A DNA stretch of 64,000 nucleotides from Pseudomonas sp. GR 6-02 (GCF_001655615.1 NZ_CP011567.1:3109001-3173000), one strand, 5' to 3'. Positions 46,186 through 55,684 are shown, counted from the stretch's first letter. Program-made: numbers and translations. Notes: a model not told the origin generated them from the letters alone.

Positions 46186-47026
46186 GGTGATGCTCCTTCA
46201 GCCACCAGTGGGCGACATCGCGGCAGGTGGCGAACCACACGTCATCGCGTTGGCGCATGTGTTCGAAGAGTTTTTCCAGCAACAGGATGCGGCCCGGTTT
46301 GCCGGTGATCTTGGGGTGGAACAGGGTGGTCAGGCACAGGCCTTCAGCCATGGCGCCATCGAACTCGCGGCACCAGTTATCGAGGGTCAGTTCGTAGCTG
46401 GCGGTTCGGTCCAGCCCGGAAGGGAAGTCCGGTGCGCGGGTGTAGGCGAGGGAGGCGTAGTCGTCCATTTCCCAGCGGCCGGGGATTTCCACCAGTGGTG
46501 TATCGAAGCCCGGCACCTTGACCAGGTAGGGCCGGTCATCGCCGCGCATGCTGCTGGAATAGGTCACACCGGCTTCCACCAGCATGGCCGGCGTTTCGGC
46601 CCGCCAGTCGCCGGACGGCGTGCGGAAACCTTCAGCGCGGATGTTCAGGTACTTCCAGAACACCTCGCGGGATTTGTGCATCACGTCCTTCTGCTGCTCC
46701 AGCGTCAGGGCGTAAAAAGATTCGTGTTTGTAGCCGTGATAGGCCACCTCATGCCCGCGCTCGACAATCGCCTGGCACTGTTTCGGCCAGTTCTCCACGA
46801 CCCAGGCCGGAACGAAAAACGTGGTCGGGATGCGGAACTCATCCAGCAGATCGAGAATCCGCGGCAGCGCCCGATAGGGGCCGTAACCGCCGAAACCGAA
46901 ATACTCGGGCTTGCGCCAGATCGAGCCGTTAAGCATGGCATCGCCGGTGGGGCCATCGAGGTCGAAGGCCAGGGCGAGGCAGGCCTGGTGCTGGTCGGGC
47001 CAGGTGGGTTGCAGCGAGGAGGACAT
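46178..47026 (-). CDS. NodB-fold hydrolase, PuuE/cyclic-imidase-like
   Basis: 282 aa from the ATG at 47026 (GGAG 9 bases upstream). Polysaccharide deacetylase superfamily: metal Asp24 in AFDLDGPTGD, metal His97 and His101 in YHGYKHES, then GFRTPSGDW, SSSMRGDDRPY and LFHPKITGKPGR. Members with this pattern include allantoinase PuuE and a cyclic imide hydrolase of about 293 aa described from P. putida. No signal peptide, so it is cytoplasmic and not a cell-wall deacetylase. A C-N hydrolysis of a cyclic amide or imide is the likeliest reaction. Confidence 0.88.
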   Translation of the reverse strand: MSSSLQPTWPDQHQACLALAFDLDGPTGDAMLNGSIWRKPEYFGFGGYGPYRALPRILDLLDEFRIPTTFFVPAWVVENWPKQCQAIVERGHEVAYHGYKHESFYALTLEQQKDVMHKSREVFWKYLNIRAEGFRTPSGDWRAETPAMLVEAGVTYSSSMRGDDRPYLVKVPGFDTPLVEIPGRWEMDDYASLAYTRAPDFPSGLDRTASYELTLDNWCREFDGAMAEGLCLTTLFHPKITGKPGRILLLEKLFEHMRQRDDVWFATCRDVAHWWLKEHHHG

Positions 47027-47061
47027 CGTATGGCGCTCCAGAATTAATAGTTGAAACACCC

Positions 47062-47206
47062 GTAGCAGCTGCCGAGCCCGCGAGGCTGCGTTCGGCGGCG
47101 CAGCCGTCGTGAATTCAAACTACGCGGTGTTTCAGGAAAACCTCGCGTGCAGGGTTTACGACGGCTGCGCCGCCGAACGCAGCCTCGCAAGCTCGGCAGC
47201 TGCTAC
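47062..47206. repeat. long inverted pair (family 3) inside the operon
   Basis: GTAGCAGCTGCCGAGCCCGC and GCAAGCTCGGCAGCTGCTAC, with inner GGCTGCGTTCGGCGGCGCAG and its complement, separate the substrate-binding protein gene from the NodB-fold hydrolase genes. It may protect or attenuate the transcript. Confidence 0.88.
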
Positions 47207-47214
47207 GAACCGTG

Positions 47215-48039
47215 TTATTTCCCGGCGTTGATGGTCACGGTCTTGATCGCGCCCAGTTCCAGGTCCCATTTCTTCAGGATTGCCTGGTAGCTGCCGTCAT
47301 CGATTATGCTTTGCAACGCGACTTTCACCGCTTCGCTCAGCTCAGGTTTTTTCTTGCTCACACCCATGCCCGAGAACTGCTTGGAGATCGGCAGGCCCAC
47401 GGTTTTGTACATGTCCTTTTCCTGGGTCTTGAGGTACGACAGGGTTTCGCTGCCTTGCATGGCCGCGTCGATACGGCTCTGACGCAGTTGCGCACGGGCG
47501 TCGGCCGAGCCTTCGGTGCCGATCACGTTGATCGCGGGTTTGCCGGCGGCTTCGCAGTTTTCCTTGCTCCACGCGGCGATTTCCGCCGGGAAGGTGGTAC
47601 GGCGGCTGGTGCCGACTTTCTTGCCGCACAAGTCGACGATCTCGTTGGTGTCCTTGTTTTTCTGCAAGGTGTAGAACTGCGGACCGCTGGTGAAGTAATC
47701 GACGAAGGTCACGCTGGCCTGACGCTCGGCGGTGTCGGTCATGCCCGAGAGCACCATGTCTACGCGGTCGGTCGTGAGCGCGTTGATCATTTGCTCGAAG
47801 CCGGTTTCCTGCCATTTGATCTTCACGCCCAGACGTTCGGCCAGGGCGTTGCCCAGGTCATAGTCAAGGCCGGTGAGGGTGTTGGTGGCCGGGTCCTTGA
47901 AATCCATCGGCGGGTAGTTCGGCATGATCGCAACAACGATCTCGCCCTTGTCCTTGATGCTGGCCGGCAACTCGGCAGCGAAGGCGAAACCGGATGCCAG
48001 GACGCTGGCAAGTACTGCTGGGATGACTAGGTTCTTCAT
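47215..48039 (-). CDS. amino-acid ABC transporter substrate-binding protein
   Basis: 274 aa. A Sec signal (VLASVLASGFAFA before AELPASIKD) is followed by a family-3 solute-binding domain (VAIMPNYPPMDFKDP, GLDYDLGNALAERLGVK, VDMVLSGMTDTAERQ). It binds an amino acid or a related small dicarboxylate or amine in the periplasm and delivers it to the permease at 48854-49732. The substrate is unknown; the neighbouring lyase hints at an N-substituted amino acid. Its TAA stop lies 8 bases before the family-3 repeat. Confidence 0.92.
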   Translation of the reverse strand: MKNLVIPAVLASVLASGFAFAAELPASIKDKGEIVVAIMPNYPPMDFKDPATNTLTGLDYDLGNALAERLGVKIKWQETGFEQMINALTTDRVDMVLSGMTDTAERQASVTFVDYFTSGPQFYTLQKNKDTNEIVDLCGKKVGTSRRTTFPAEIAAWSKENCEAAGKPAINVIGTEGSADARAQLRQSRIDAAMQGSETLSYLKTQEKDMYKTVGLPISKQFSGMGVSKKKPELSEAVKVALQSIIDDGSYQAILKKWDLELGAIKTVTINAGK

Positions 48040-48078
48040 GGTCGTTCTCTTATGAGTGTTGTGAGCGCCAAAGGACGC

Positions 48079-48843
48079 TTAGGTTCGAACGGCAGAAATG
48101 AAGCTTTGGGTGCGTGGGTTTTGCGGACTTATTAGTATTTCTTCGGGGCTTCCAGCCTCCACGATCTGCCCGCCGTCCATGAACACCATGCGGTTGGAAA
48201 CCTCGCGAGCGAAGCCCAGTTCATGGGTGACGACGATCATGGTCATGCCGGTTTGCGCCAGATCGCGCATCACCGACAGCACCTCTCCGACCAGTTCCGG
48301 GTCGAGTGCCGAAGTGGGTTCATCGAACAGCATCAGCTTGGGGCGCATGGCCAATGCACGGGCAATGGCGACACGTTGTTGCTGACCACCCGACAGTTCG
48401 ATCGGGTAGCTGTTGCGCTTGTCGGCCAGGCCGACGCGAGCGAGCAGTTCCACGGCTTCTTCGTGCGCCTCTTTGGGCGAACGCTTGAGCACCTGGCATG
48501 GCCCTTCGATGATGTTTTGCAGCACAGTCATGTGCGGGAACAGGTTGAAACGCTGGAACACCATGCCGGTGGCCAGGCGCTGGCGGGCAATCTGCGATTC
48601 GTTGAGCTCGTGCAGTTTGTTGCCGACGATCCGGTAACCCACCAGCTCGCCGTCGACCCACAGGCCGCCCTTGTCGATTTTTTCCAGCTGATTCACGCAG
48701 CGCAGCAGGGTACTTTTGCCGGAGCCGGACGGGCCGATGATGCACAGCACTTCGCCTTGCTCGACTTCGATGTTGATGTCCTTGAGCGCGTGGTACTGGT
48801 CGTAATATTTGTTCAGGCTCACGGCCTTGACGATGCTTCTCAT
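48079..48843 (-). CDS. amino-acid ABC transporter ATP-binding protein
   Basis: 254 aa. Walker A is [12 protein letters not shown], the signature is [16 protein letters not shown], and Walker B is [12 protein letters not shown] with the switch His in VVTHELGFA. It is of the polar amino acid transporter (GlnQ/HisP) type. The start at 48843 has GAGGAG upstream; in-frame sequence further up belongs to the permease reading region. It powers import together with the permease 10 bases upstream and the binding protein downstream. Confidence 0.93.
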   Translation of the reverse strand: MRSIVKAVSLNKYYDQYHALKDINIEVEQGEVLCIIGPSGSGKSTLLRCVNQLEKIDKGGLWVDGELVGYRIVGNKLHELNESQIARQRLATGMVFQRFNLFPHMTVLQNIIEGPCQVLKRSPKEAHEEAVELLARVGLADKRNSYPIELSGGQQQRVAIARALAMRPKLMLFDEPTSALDPELVGEVLSVMRDLAQTGMTMIVVTHELGFAREVSNRMVFMDGGQIVEAGSPEEILISPQNPRTQSFISAVRT

Positions 48844-48853
48844 GTTGGGCTCC

Positions 48854-49732
48854 TCAAGAACGCTTGCCGGCGCCGCGAGCGAAACGACGCTCCAGACGGC
48901 TTTGACCAAAGGACAGCACGGTGACCGTGGCCAGGTACCAGATACCGGCAACGATCAGCAACTCCATCACACGGGCGTTGGCGTAGTAGATGTTCTGCGC
49001 GTTGTAGAGCAGTTCCGAGTACTGGATGACGCTCGCCAGGGAGGTCATTTTCACCATGCCGATGAATTCATTACCGACTGGCGGAATGATGATCCGCATG
49101 GCCTGGGGCAGGATGATCCGGCGCAGGGCTTGCAGGCGCGGCATGCCGATCGACTTGGCGGCTTCGTACTGGCCGGTGTCCACCGACAACAGGCCGGCAC
49201 GCACCACTTCAGCGGTATAGGCGCCCTGGTTGATGCTCAAGCCGAGGAGGGCGGCTACGAAGGGCGTCATCAGGCTCACGGTGTCCATTTCGAACAGGCC
49301 GGGAATGCCGATGGTGGGGAAGATCAGCGCCAGGTTGAACCACAGCAACAGCTGCAGGATCAGCGGCGTGCCACGGAACAGCCAGGTGTAGGTCAGCGCC
49401 ACATAGCGCAGGATCGGGTTGGCCGACATGCGCATGATCGCCGTGATCACCCCGAAGACAATGCCCAGCGCCATCGCCAGCACCGCCATGACGATGGTGT
49501 TGAGCAAGCCCCACATGATCGCTTGCGAAGTGAGGAACTGGCCGATGTACGACCATTCGATCTTGCCTTCGGCGAAGGCCCGCACCAGGCCGACAATGGC
49601 GATGACAATGACGGTAGCGAAAAAAATTCGCCCGTAATAACGCCGTGGCACGTGTTGGTACTGGGTGATATCGAACTGGTTTTCCGCCAGTTTGCGCTCC
49701 GCCTGGAGTCGTTCTGCCTGTGTCTGGCTCAT
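48854..49732 (-). CDS. amino-acid ABC transporter permease
   Basis: 292 aa with a hydrophilic N-terminus (about 35 residues), then about six helices. The EAA-like loop is [26 protein letters not shown], typical of the HisM/GlnP family. Only one permease gene is present, so it would act as a homodimer. It starts 145 bases after the lyase stop, across a family-5 inverted repeat, and precedes the ATPase gene by 10 bases. Confidence 0.92.
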   Translation of the reverse strand: MSQTQAERLQAERKLAENQFDITQYQHVPRRYYGRIFFATVIVIAIVGLVRAFAEGKIEWSYIGQFLTSQAIMWGLLNTIVMAVLAMALGIVFGVITAIMRMSANPILRYVALTYTWLFRGTPLILQLLLWFNLALIFPTIGIPGLFEMDTVSLMTPFVAALLGLSINQGAYTAEVVRAGLLSVDTGQYEAAKSIGMPRLQALRRIILPQAMRIIIPPVGNEFIGMVKMTSLASVIQYSELLYNAQNIYYANARVMELLIVAGIWYLATVTVLSFGQSRLERRFARGAGKRS

Positions 49733-49774
49733 GTTGGTTCTCCGTACACTGTTCTTTCAGATCAAGCACAATCC

Positions 49775-49863
49775 CCTTGTAGGAGCCGGCTTGCTGGCGA
49801 TGGAGTGTCAGTCGACATCAATTCAGCTGACACACCATCGCCAGCAAGCCGGCTCCTACAAGG
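49775..49863. repeat. inverted pair (family 5, GTAGGAGCCGGCTTGCTGGC type)
   Basis: CCTTGTAGGAGCCGGCTTGC and GCAAGCCGGCTCCTACAAGG form nearly perfect arms, extended by GATGGAGTGTCAG / CTGACACACCATC. It sits between the lyase and permease genes of one operon. Confidence 0.9.
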
Positions 49864-49877
49864 TTTTGCGTTGTCTA

Positions 49878-51305
49878 TCAGAGGCGGAAGCCCTGATAGT
49901 TCTCGGTCCACGCTTGCTGCGCGGCGAGGGCGGTTTTCAGTCGGCCGATCTGCTCGCGCACCTGTTGCGGTGCGGTGCCACCCCAGCCACTGCGGGCGGC
50001 GATAGCCGCTTCGAGGGTCAGGCTCTCGCGCACCTCAGGCGTCAGGCGCGGATCGATCTCGGCCAGCAGCGCCGGCGAGGCTTCCCACAGTTCGATGTCA
50101 TGTTTCTCACAGGCCTGGACCAATGCGCCGGTGATTTCATGCGCTTCCTTGAACGGCACGCCGCGCACTGCCAACCAGTCGGCGACTTCGGTGGCAAGGG
50201 TGAAACCCAGTGGTGCCTGACGGCGCAGTTCTTCGACGTTGACCTTCATGGTCGCGACCATCCCGGCCATGGCCGGCAGCACCAGCAGCAGGGTGTCGAC
50301 GCTGTCGAGCACGCCGTTCTTGTCTTCGCTCAAGTCACGGTTGTAGGACAGCGGCAGGGATTTGAGCGTCGAGAGCAGGCCGGTCAGGTTGCCGATCAAG
50401 CGGCCAGCCTTGCCCCGGGCCAGTTCGGCGATGTCCGGGTTTTTCTTCTGCGGCATGATTGAACTGCCGGTGGCGTAGGCATCGTCCAAAGCGACCCAGC
50501 GAAATTGCCGCGACGACCACAGGCAGAACTCTTCGGCGAGGCGGGAAATGTTGATCCCTAGCATGCTGGCGATAAACAGGAATTCGGCGACGTGATCGCG
50601 GCTGGCCACGGCGTCGATGGAGTTTTCGCACACGCCGCTGTAGCCCATTTCCTTGGCTGACTGCTGGGGCAGGCGAGCGATGGCGGAACCGGCCAGGGCC
50701 GCTGCACCCAGTGGCGACAGCGAGGTGCGCGCGTCCCAGTCCACCAGGCGCTGCACATCGCGCAGCATCGATTGGGCGTGGGCCAGCAAGTGGTGAGCGA
50801 ACACGATCGGCTGGGCTTGTTGCAAGTGAGTGAAACCCGGGCAGATGCTCTCGACGTGTTGCTCGGCCTGTTCCACCAGCGCTTGCTGCAAGGCCAGCAC
50901 TTCAACGGCCAACGTACGGACGTGATCACGCAGGAACAGCCGCAGGTCGTTGGCGGTCTGGTCGTTGCGCGAACGGCCGGCGCGCAGCTTGCCGCCCAGT
51001 GCGCCGAGGCGTTCGGTCAGCAGGCGCTCGATGAAGGTGTGCACGTCTTCGTCGTCCAGGGTCGGCGCGATGTTGCCGGCACGGAAGTCATCACCGATGC
51101 CCTGCAGGGCGTCGAGCATGGTCTGGGTTTCCTGCTCGCTCAGAAGGCCGGCTCGCTGCAACTCCCGGGCATGCGCCTTGGAACCGGCGAGGTCATATGG
51201 GGTAAGGCGAAAGTAGCGCTCGGGGCAACGGGACAGCGCCGCCAGAGCTTCAGACGGGCCGCTCTTGAAACGGGCACCCCAGAGACGGTCGGTGGTTTGA
51301 GACAT
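49878..51305 (-). CDS. argininosuccinate lyase-like enzyme
   Basis: 475 aa of the aspartase/fumarase superfamily, closest to ArgH. The residues are AGRSRNDQTANDL, the catalytic-His segment GFTHLQQAQPI, and the superfamily signature GSSIMPQKKNPD at about 280-291 with the catalytic Ser. Bacterial argH normally lies with arginine genes; this copy heads an operon with an amino-acid importer, two NodB-fold hydrolases and an MmgE/PrpD-family protein. It may therefore be a catabolic paralogue that splits an N-substituted aspartate into fumarate and an amine. True argininosuccinate cleavage is not excluded. A LysR gene is divergent. Confidence 0.85.
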   Translation of the reverse strand: MSQTTDRLWGARFKSGPSEALAALSRCPERYFRLTPYDLAGSKAHARELQRAGLLSEQETQTMLDALQGIGDDFRAGNIAPTLDDEDVHTFIERLLTERLGALGGKLRAGRSRNDQTANDLRLFLRDHVRTLAVEVLALQQALVEQAEQHVESICPGFTHLQQAQPIVFAHHLLAHAQSMLRDVQRLVDWDARTSLSPLGAAALAGSAIARLPQQSAKEMGYSGVCENSIDAVASRDHVAEFLFIASMLGINISRLAEEFCLWSSRQFRWVALDDAYATGSSIMPQKKNPDIAELARGKAGRLIGNLTGLLSTLKSLPLSYNRDLSEDKNGVLDSVDTLLLVLPAMAGMVATMKVNVEELRRQAPLGFTLATEVADWLAVRGVPFKEAHEITGALVQACEKHDIELWEASPALLAEIDPRLTPEVRESLTLEAAIAARSGWGGTAPQQVREQIGRLKTALAAQQAWTENYQGFRL

Positions 51306-51463
51306 TGTTGTTTTCCTCGTCGGTAACGCGAACTGATATCGGTGTGCAGAGCCTGAAACACTTCCCGGAAATTATTCGGGTGTGGTCATGGCCAAGCAGT
51401 GTTCAAGAGGGCAGTTGCTAAAGGGCGAGAGCTGATCGAAGTGTCAGTTTTTAATAGTTCGAA

Positions 51464-51483
51464 ATCAGTGAGTTGGCACTGAT
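51464..51483. promoter_or_regulatory. candidate LysR-type binding palindrome
   Basis: ATCAGTG-AGTTGG-CACTGAT has perfect 7-bp arms and contains the T-N11-A core of LysR sites. It lies in the gap between the divergent lyase and LysR genes, 158 bases from the lyase start and 118 from the LysR start. A second related half, CTGATCGAAGTGTCAG, lies at 51432-51447. Confidence 0.55.
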
Positions 51484-51601
51484 CGGCGGAATTTATTAAC
51501 GGTTGCCAAGCCTTGTTTTCTGTGTTCATTATTATTAGCCAGCACTGTTTTTGTTGTTGGGCACAGGTTGTTGAATAGGGCGCCAGAGGTAAATAAGCAT
51601 T

Positions 51602-52567
51602 ATGGAAACCCCACTTTCCAATTCCGGAAACCCGCCGTTAAAAACGGTACATCGGGCGCCGTTGGCCCTCAGCGGCCTGGACTTCAAACTGCTCAAAGTA
51701 TTCAAGGCCGTGGTCGAGGCTGGCGGCTTCAGTGCGGCGCAGAATGAGCTGAACGTGGGCTTGGCGGCCATCAGCAAACAGATTTCCGACCTTGAGATTC
51801 GCATCGGCATGCGCCTGTGTACCCGGGGGCGGGAAGGGTTTCACCTGACCGAAGAAGGGCGCCTGGTGTATCAGGCGTCGATCGATTTATTTGCCTCGGT
51901 CGATAACTTTCGTGATCGGCTTAGTTCGGCGCAGAATGAACTTATTGGCGACCTTGGGGTGGGCGTCATTGATAATACAATTACGGACTCGAATTCTCCG
52001 TTAGTTGCGGCGCTTAGAAGAATAAATGAAGAGTCGCCGAAAGTAAGATTTCAACTTCAGGCCTCCCAGTTAGATGAGGTGGAAAGAGGTGTGGTCGAGG
52101 GGCGGTTAGTGGCCGGGATCGTGCCGGTTTATCAAAAAAGAGAAGAGTTCGATTACTTCCCGCTGTATGAAGAACGCTCGTATGTGTATTGCGCCGTCGG
52201 TCATCCACTGTTCTCGGTGCCGGAGGCGGACATGGGCGGCAATGTGCTGCAGGATTACGAGTGCATCAACCACCGCTACGCGATCCATCGGGACAAACTG
52301 AACTTTGCCCGCTACGACAGCTTTTCCGCTTCGGCGACTCAAGTGGAAGCTGTGGCGCTGCTGGTCAAGACGGGGCGTTTCGTCGGTTTTCTGCCCGAGC
52401 ATTACGCGGCAAACCTGGTGGCTCAGGGACAGTTTCGGGCGGTGCGTCCGGACCTGATCAACATCGTCACGCCGTTCAATCTGATCCTGCGCCACAACAC
52501 TGTGCGCAGTCCGTTGGTGAAGGCGTTTGCCCAGTCGCTGGGGGTGGATTTGAAGGCGCCGGTTTAA
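51602..52567 (+). CDS. LysR-family transcriptional regulator
   Basis: 321 aa. The winged helix-turn-helix (FKAVVEAGGFSAAQNELNVG and AAISKQISDLEIRIG) is followed by a LysR substrate-binding domain. It is divergent from the eight-gene operon headed by the ArgH-like lyase and is the expected regulator, probably through the palindrome at 51464-51483. The middle of the gene (about 51955-52140) is more AT-rich than the surroundings. The inducer is unknown but is presumably the transported compound. Confidence 0.9.
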   Translation: METPLSNSGNPPLKTVHRAPLALSGLDFKLLKVFKAVVEAGGFSAAQNELNVGLAAISKQISDLEIRIGMRLCTRGREGFHLTEEGRLVYQASIDLFASVDNFRDRLSSAQNELIGDLGVGVIDNTITDSNSPLVAALRRINEESPKVRFQLQASQLDEVERGVVEGRLVAGIVPVYQKREEFDYFPLYEERSYVYCAVGHPLFSVPEADMGGNVLQDYECINHRYAIHRDKLNFARYDSFSASATQVEAVALLVKTGRFVGFLPEHYAANLVAQGQFRAVRPDLINIVTPFNLILRHNTVRSPLVKAFAQSLGVDLKAPV

Positions 52568-52628
52568 CCTCAAACGTAGGCGTTCAAGTGTGGTTAACAG
52601 TAACTAAAGGACAATACATGGATACGCA

Positions 52629-52713
52629 GGAGCTACTGCAGGCTGCGATCTTTGATCTTGCTCTTCAGCAACATCGAAACCATCAAAAGATCGCAGCCTA
52701 CGGCAGTTCCTAC
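52629..52713. repeat. inverted repeat (family 2) overlapping the stop of the GT-C gene
   Basis: AGGCTGCGATCTTTGAT and ATCAAAAGATCGCAGCCTAC are the arms; the outer end GGCAGTTCCTAC contains the TAG stop (52710-52712) of the minus-strand glycosyltransferase. It lies between convergent genes and can act as a terminator. Confidence 0.82.
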
Positions 52714-54332
52714 AAGGGCGGCGTGTGCAGCAATACGAAATCGTTTTTATCGAAACGTCCGCTCAATACCGGTGGCTGGGCACCCAGCGGAGTGCCTTGC
52801 AAGGCGTTGTAGTCGTTTCGGTCCATCATCAGCCAGGCCGGCCCCGAGAGGGCTTCCAGTTCCTGTGTCGATTCGGTGAACACCGGTTGAAAGTCCTGCT
52901 CGATATTGACCATGAACTTGATCGCCTTGGCGTCTTTGCCCATGCCGTGCAGCACCAACGGCGCCGGCGCTTTTTGAATCTCTGCGAACGCGGCTCGACT
53001 GAAGGCTTGCGTGTCGTAAAGCTGACGTTCGACCGGTTCATACACCAGGATATAAACCGACCACAGCGCCAGGACTGCGCAACAGGCCAGCACCTCGGCT
53101 CGCCAGTGAGCGCAGAACCAAGCCGCCAGTGTGATGACTTGCAGAGCCGCAAGCACGATCAATACCGGCACAAAGGCAGGAGGTTGTGCTGGCAGACGCC
53201 GCTGAATGATCAGCAATGCGACAATCAACACCCCCGGTATCACCAGCCACAGCCCTTGCATCAAACCCCGCAACCAACCGAATACCCGACCTTGCGCCAC
53301 CTGAAACGGGTACGCCGCAATGATCGCCGCCATGGGCAGCATCGGCAGCAGGTAACGGGCCTTTTTCGCCTGGGGAATCGATAAGCCAATCATCACGATC
53401 AACCCGGCCGCCGTGCAGTATTGCAACAAGCGTAATGCCGGACCTGCCTGCCGTGGATTCGTCAGCCAGACCGCGGCCAATACCAGCAGTGCCAATGGAT
53501 AAGCGAGCGCATAGTTGCCAAACGAAGCGGTGAAGTAATACAGCGAACCACTGACGCCTTCACTGCCGTCCATGCGCCCCATGAACTGCATGCGCACCAC
53601 GTCATGCATGAAGGCCGTTCCACCACTGGCTTCGGCCAGCCACAGCAGCGCGCCGACGCACACCACCAACAACACCGCCGCCAGCAGGCCAAAACCGAAC
53701 AACCGTGACCATTGGCGATTGAGCAGGTAGTAGCTGCACAACATACCGGTGGGGATAACCAGCCCGATCGGCCCGCGAATCCCGAAGCCCAACAGCAGCA
53801 GCACAAAAATCAGCGGCCACCGACGGGGCATCGCGAAATGATCGGCGGCGTACCCAAGGTAGAACACCGAAAAGGCCACGGCCGCTAGCATCAGGTCCTG
53901 GGACACGGCACGGGTTTCAGTGACAAATGTACTGGTGAGCAACATCAACGCGATGCTCAGCAGCGCCCAGCGTGTGGAGCAGGGCGCGACCAACCGGTAC
54001 ATCAACGTGACGATCACCGCAGCGCCGATGGCAGTCGGCAACCACGCGGTGAGGCTATTGACCTGACCGAACGGCAGGGACAACAGCCAGACAAACACCG
54101 TAGACAGCGCCGAGTAATCGGCATAGGGCTGGCCATAGGTGGTCGGGAAAAACGACGGCCCGTGGCGCAGCATCTCCTGGGCGAACAGCACGAACCGCGA
54201 ATCGAAACCGATTGCTGTTTGCTGATAGACCCCCGCGATGAACAGCATGAACGTCAGCAGCCCGAACCCTAAGGACTGCCGACGAATGCTGGGCGATACC
54301 GTACTCACGCGACGCCTGAGGCCGATGGCCAT
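52710..54332 (-). CDS. ArnT-like GT-C glycosyltransferase
   Basis: 540 aa with about twelve helices, related to the lipid A aminoarabinose transferase ArnT/GT83 family. The first periplasmic loop has AIGFDSRFVLFAQEMLRHG, where ArnT at 56432 has [14 protein letters not shown], so the Asp is kept but the following Glu is Ser. It overlaps the ugd stop by 28 bases and so belongs to the arn operon, in which P. aeruginosa has no such gene. It may transfer another sugar from undecaprenyl phosphate to an envelope acceptor. The stop is supplied by a REP-like repeat. Confidence 0.85.
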   Translation of the reverse strand: MAIGLRRRVSTVSPSIRRQSLGFGLLTFMLFIAGVYQQTAIGFDSRFVLFAQEMLRHGPSFFPTTYGQPYADYSALSTVFVWLLSLPFGQVNSLTAWLPTAIGAAVIVTLMYRLVAPCSTRWALLSIALMLLTSTFVTETRAVSQDLMLAAVAFSVFYLGYAADHFAMPRRWPLIFVLLLLGFGIRGPIGLVIPTGMLCSYYLLNRQWSRLFGFGLLAAVLLVVCVGALLWLAEASGGTAFMHDVVRMQFMGRMDGSEGVSGSLYYFTASFGNYALAYPLALLVLAAVWLTNPRQAGPALRLLQYCTAAGLIVMIGLSIPQAKKARYLLPMLPMAAIIAAYPFQVAQGRVFGWLRGLMQGLWLVIPGVLIVALLIIQRRLPAQPPAFVPVLIVLAALQVITLAAWFCAHWRAEVLACCAVLALWSVYILVYEPVERQLYDTQAFSRAAFAEIQKAPAPLVLHGMGKDAKAIKFMVNIEQDFQPVFTESTQELEALSGPAWLMMDRNDYNALQGTPLGAQPPVLSGRFDKNDFVLLHTPPL

Positions 54333-55684
54333 TGCTGAAGGGGAATTGGCAATTTGCGGGATTCACCACGGCCCATCGGGAAATACAGGAAGCCGCTGCG
54401 GGCCAGGCGCTCTGCGTCGTACAGGTTACGTCCGTCGAAAATCACCGGTGCATTCAGGCGTTGCTGGATCAGGTCGAAGTCTGGCGCCTTGAACTGCTGC
54501 CATTCGGTGCAGATGATCAAAGCGTCGGCACCCGAAAGGACTGATTCCGGCGTGCCCATGAGCATCAGCTTCGGTTCGTCAGGATAAAGGTGTTGGGTTT
54601 CCTGCATGGCTTCCGGGTCGAACGCCCGTACATTGGCCCCCGCAGCCCACAGCGATTCCAGTAGCACCCGGCTCGGCGCATCGCGCATGTCGTCGGTGTT
54701 GGGCTTGAAGGCCAGGCCCCAAACGGCGAAGGTCTTGTCGCGCAAATCACCCTTGTAGAACGCGTTGATGCGTTCGAACAATTTGTGTTTCTGCCGCTCG
54801 TTGATGGCTTCCACCGCTTGCAGCAGGTCGCTGTTGCAGTGGGCTTCTTCGGCACTGTGGATCAGAGCGCGCATATCCTTGGGGAAACACGAGCCGCCGT
54901 AACCGCAGCCGGGGTAGATGAAGTGGTAACCGATACGCGAGTCGGCACCGATGCCCAGCCGTACCGATTCGATGTCGGCACCCAGGTGTTCGGCCAGTTC
55001 GGCGATCTGGTTGATGAAGCTGATTTTGGTCGCCAGCATGCAGTTGGCGGCGTATTTGGTCAGCTCGGCGCTGCGCAGGTCCATGAACATGACGCGGTCA
55101 TGGTTGCGGTTGAACGGTGCATAGAGGTCGCGCATCACGTCGCGCACTTCATCGCCTTCACAGCCGATGATGATGCGGTCCGGGCGCCGGCAATCGGCCA
55201 CGGCCGAACCTTCTTTCAAAAACTCCGGGTTGGAAACGATATCGAACTGCAGCTGACGGCCGGCCTTGAGCAGGTACTGGTCGATATGGGCGCGCAGCGT
55301 ATCGCCGGTGCCCACCGGCACCGTGGATTTCTCCACCAGGATCACCGGCTGTTCACGATGACGCGCGACCGCTTCACCCACGGACAACACGTATTGCAGA
55401 TCCGCCGAACCATCCTCCCGGGACGGCGTGCCGACGGCGATGAACAGCACCTGGCCATGTTGCACCGCGAACTTTTCGTCCGAGGTGAAGTGCAGCCGCT
55501 TGGCATCCAGGCTTTCACGCACCAGGCTGGCCAGCCCCGGCTCGAAGATGCTGACGTGGCCTTGTTGCAGCAACGCAACTTTTTTCTCGTCAATGTCCAT
55601 GCACACTACGTCATGGCCGACTTCAGCCAGGACGGCGGCTTGCACCAGACCAACGTAACCGCTACCAAATACACTGATTTTCAT
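54305..55684 (-). CDS. ugd: UDP-glucose 6-dehydrogenase
   Basis: 459 aa. The Rossmann start is [17 protein letters not shown]; the catalytic Cys is in [26 protein letters not shown] is also typical. It oxidises UDP-glucose to UDP-glucuronate, the precursor for ArnA. The start overlaps the arnF stop by 4 bases (ATGA) and the end overlaps the GT-C gene by 28. It belongs to the lipid A aminoarabinose operon. Confidence 0.95.
   Translation of the reverse strand: MKISVFGSGYVGLVQAAVLAEVGHDVVCMDIDEKKVALLQQGHVSIFEPGLASLVRESLDAKRLHFTSDEKFAVQHGQVLFIAVGTPSREDGSADLQYVLSVGEAVARHREQPVILVEKSTVPVGTGDTLRAHIDQYLLKAGRQLQFDIVSNPEFLKEGSAVADCRRPDRIIIGCEGDEVRDVMRDLYAPFNRNHDRVMFMDLRSAELTKYAANCMLATKISFINQIAELAEHLGADIESVRLGIGADSRIGYHFIYPGCGYGGSCFPKDMRALIHSAEEAHCNSDLLQAVEAINERQKHKLFERINAFYKGDLRDKTFAVWGLAFKPNTDDMRDAPSRVLLESLWAAGANVRAFDPEAMQETQHLYPDEPKLMLMGTPESVLSGADALIICTEWQQFKAPDFDLIQQRLNAPVIFDGRNLYDAERLARSGFLYFPMGRGESRKLPIPLQQWPSASGVA

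Noticed and set aside
52618..52812. Short plus-strand ORF starting MDTQELLQAA after AAAGGA
   Set aside because: It runs through a REP-like repeat and then antisense to the glycosyltransferase gene; its composition does not look like a protein.
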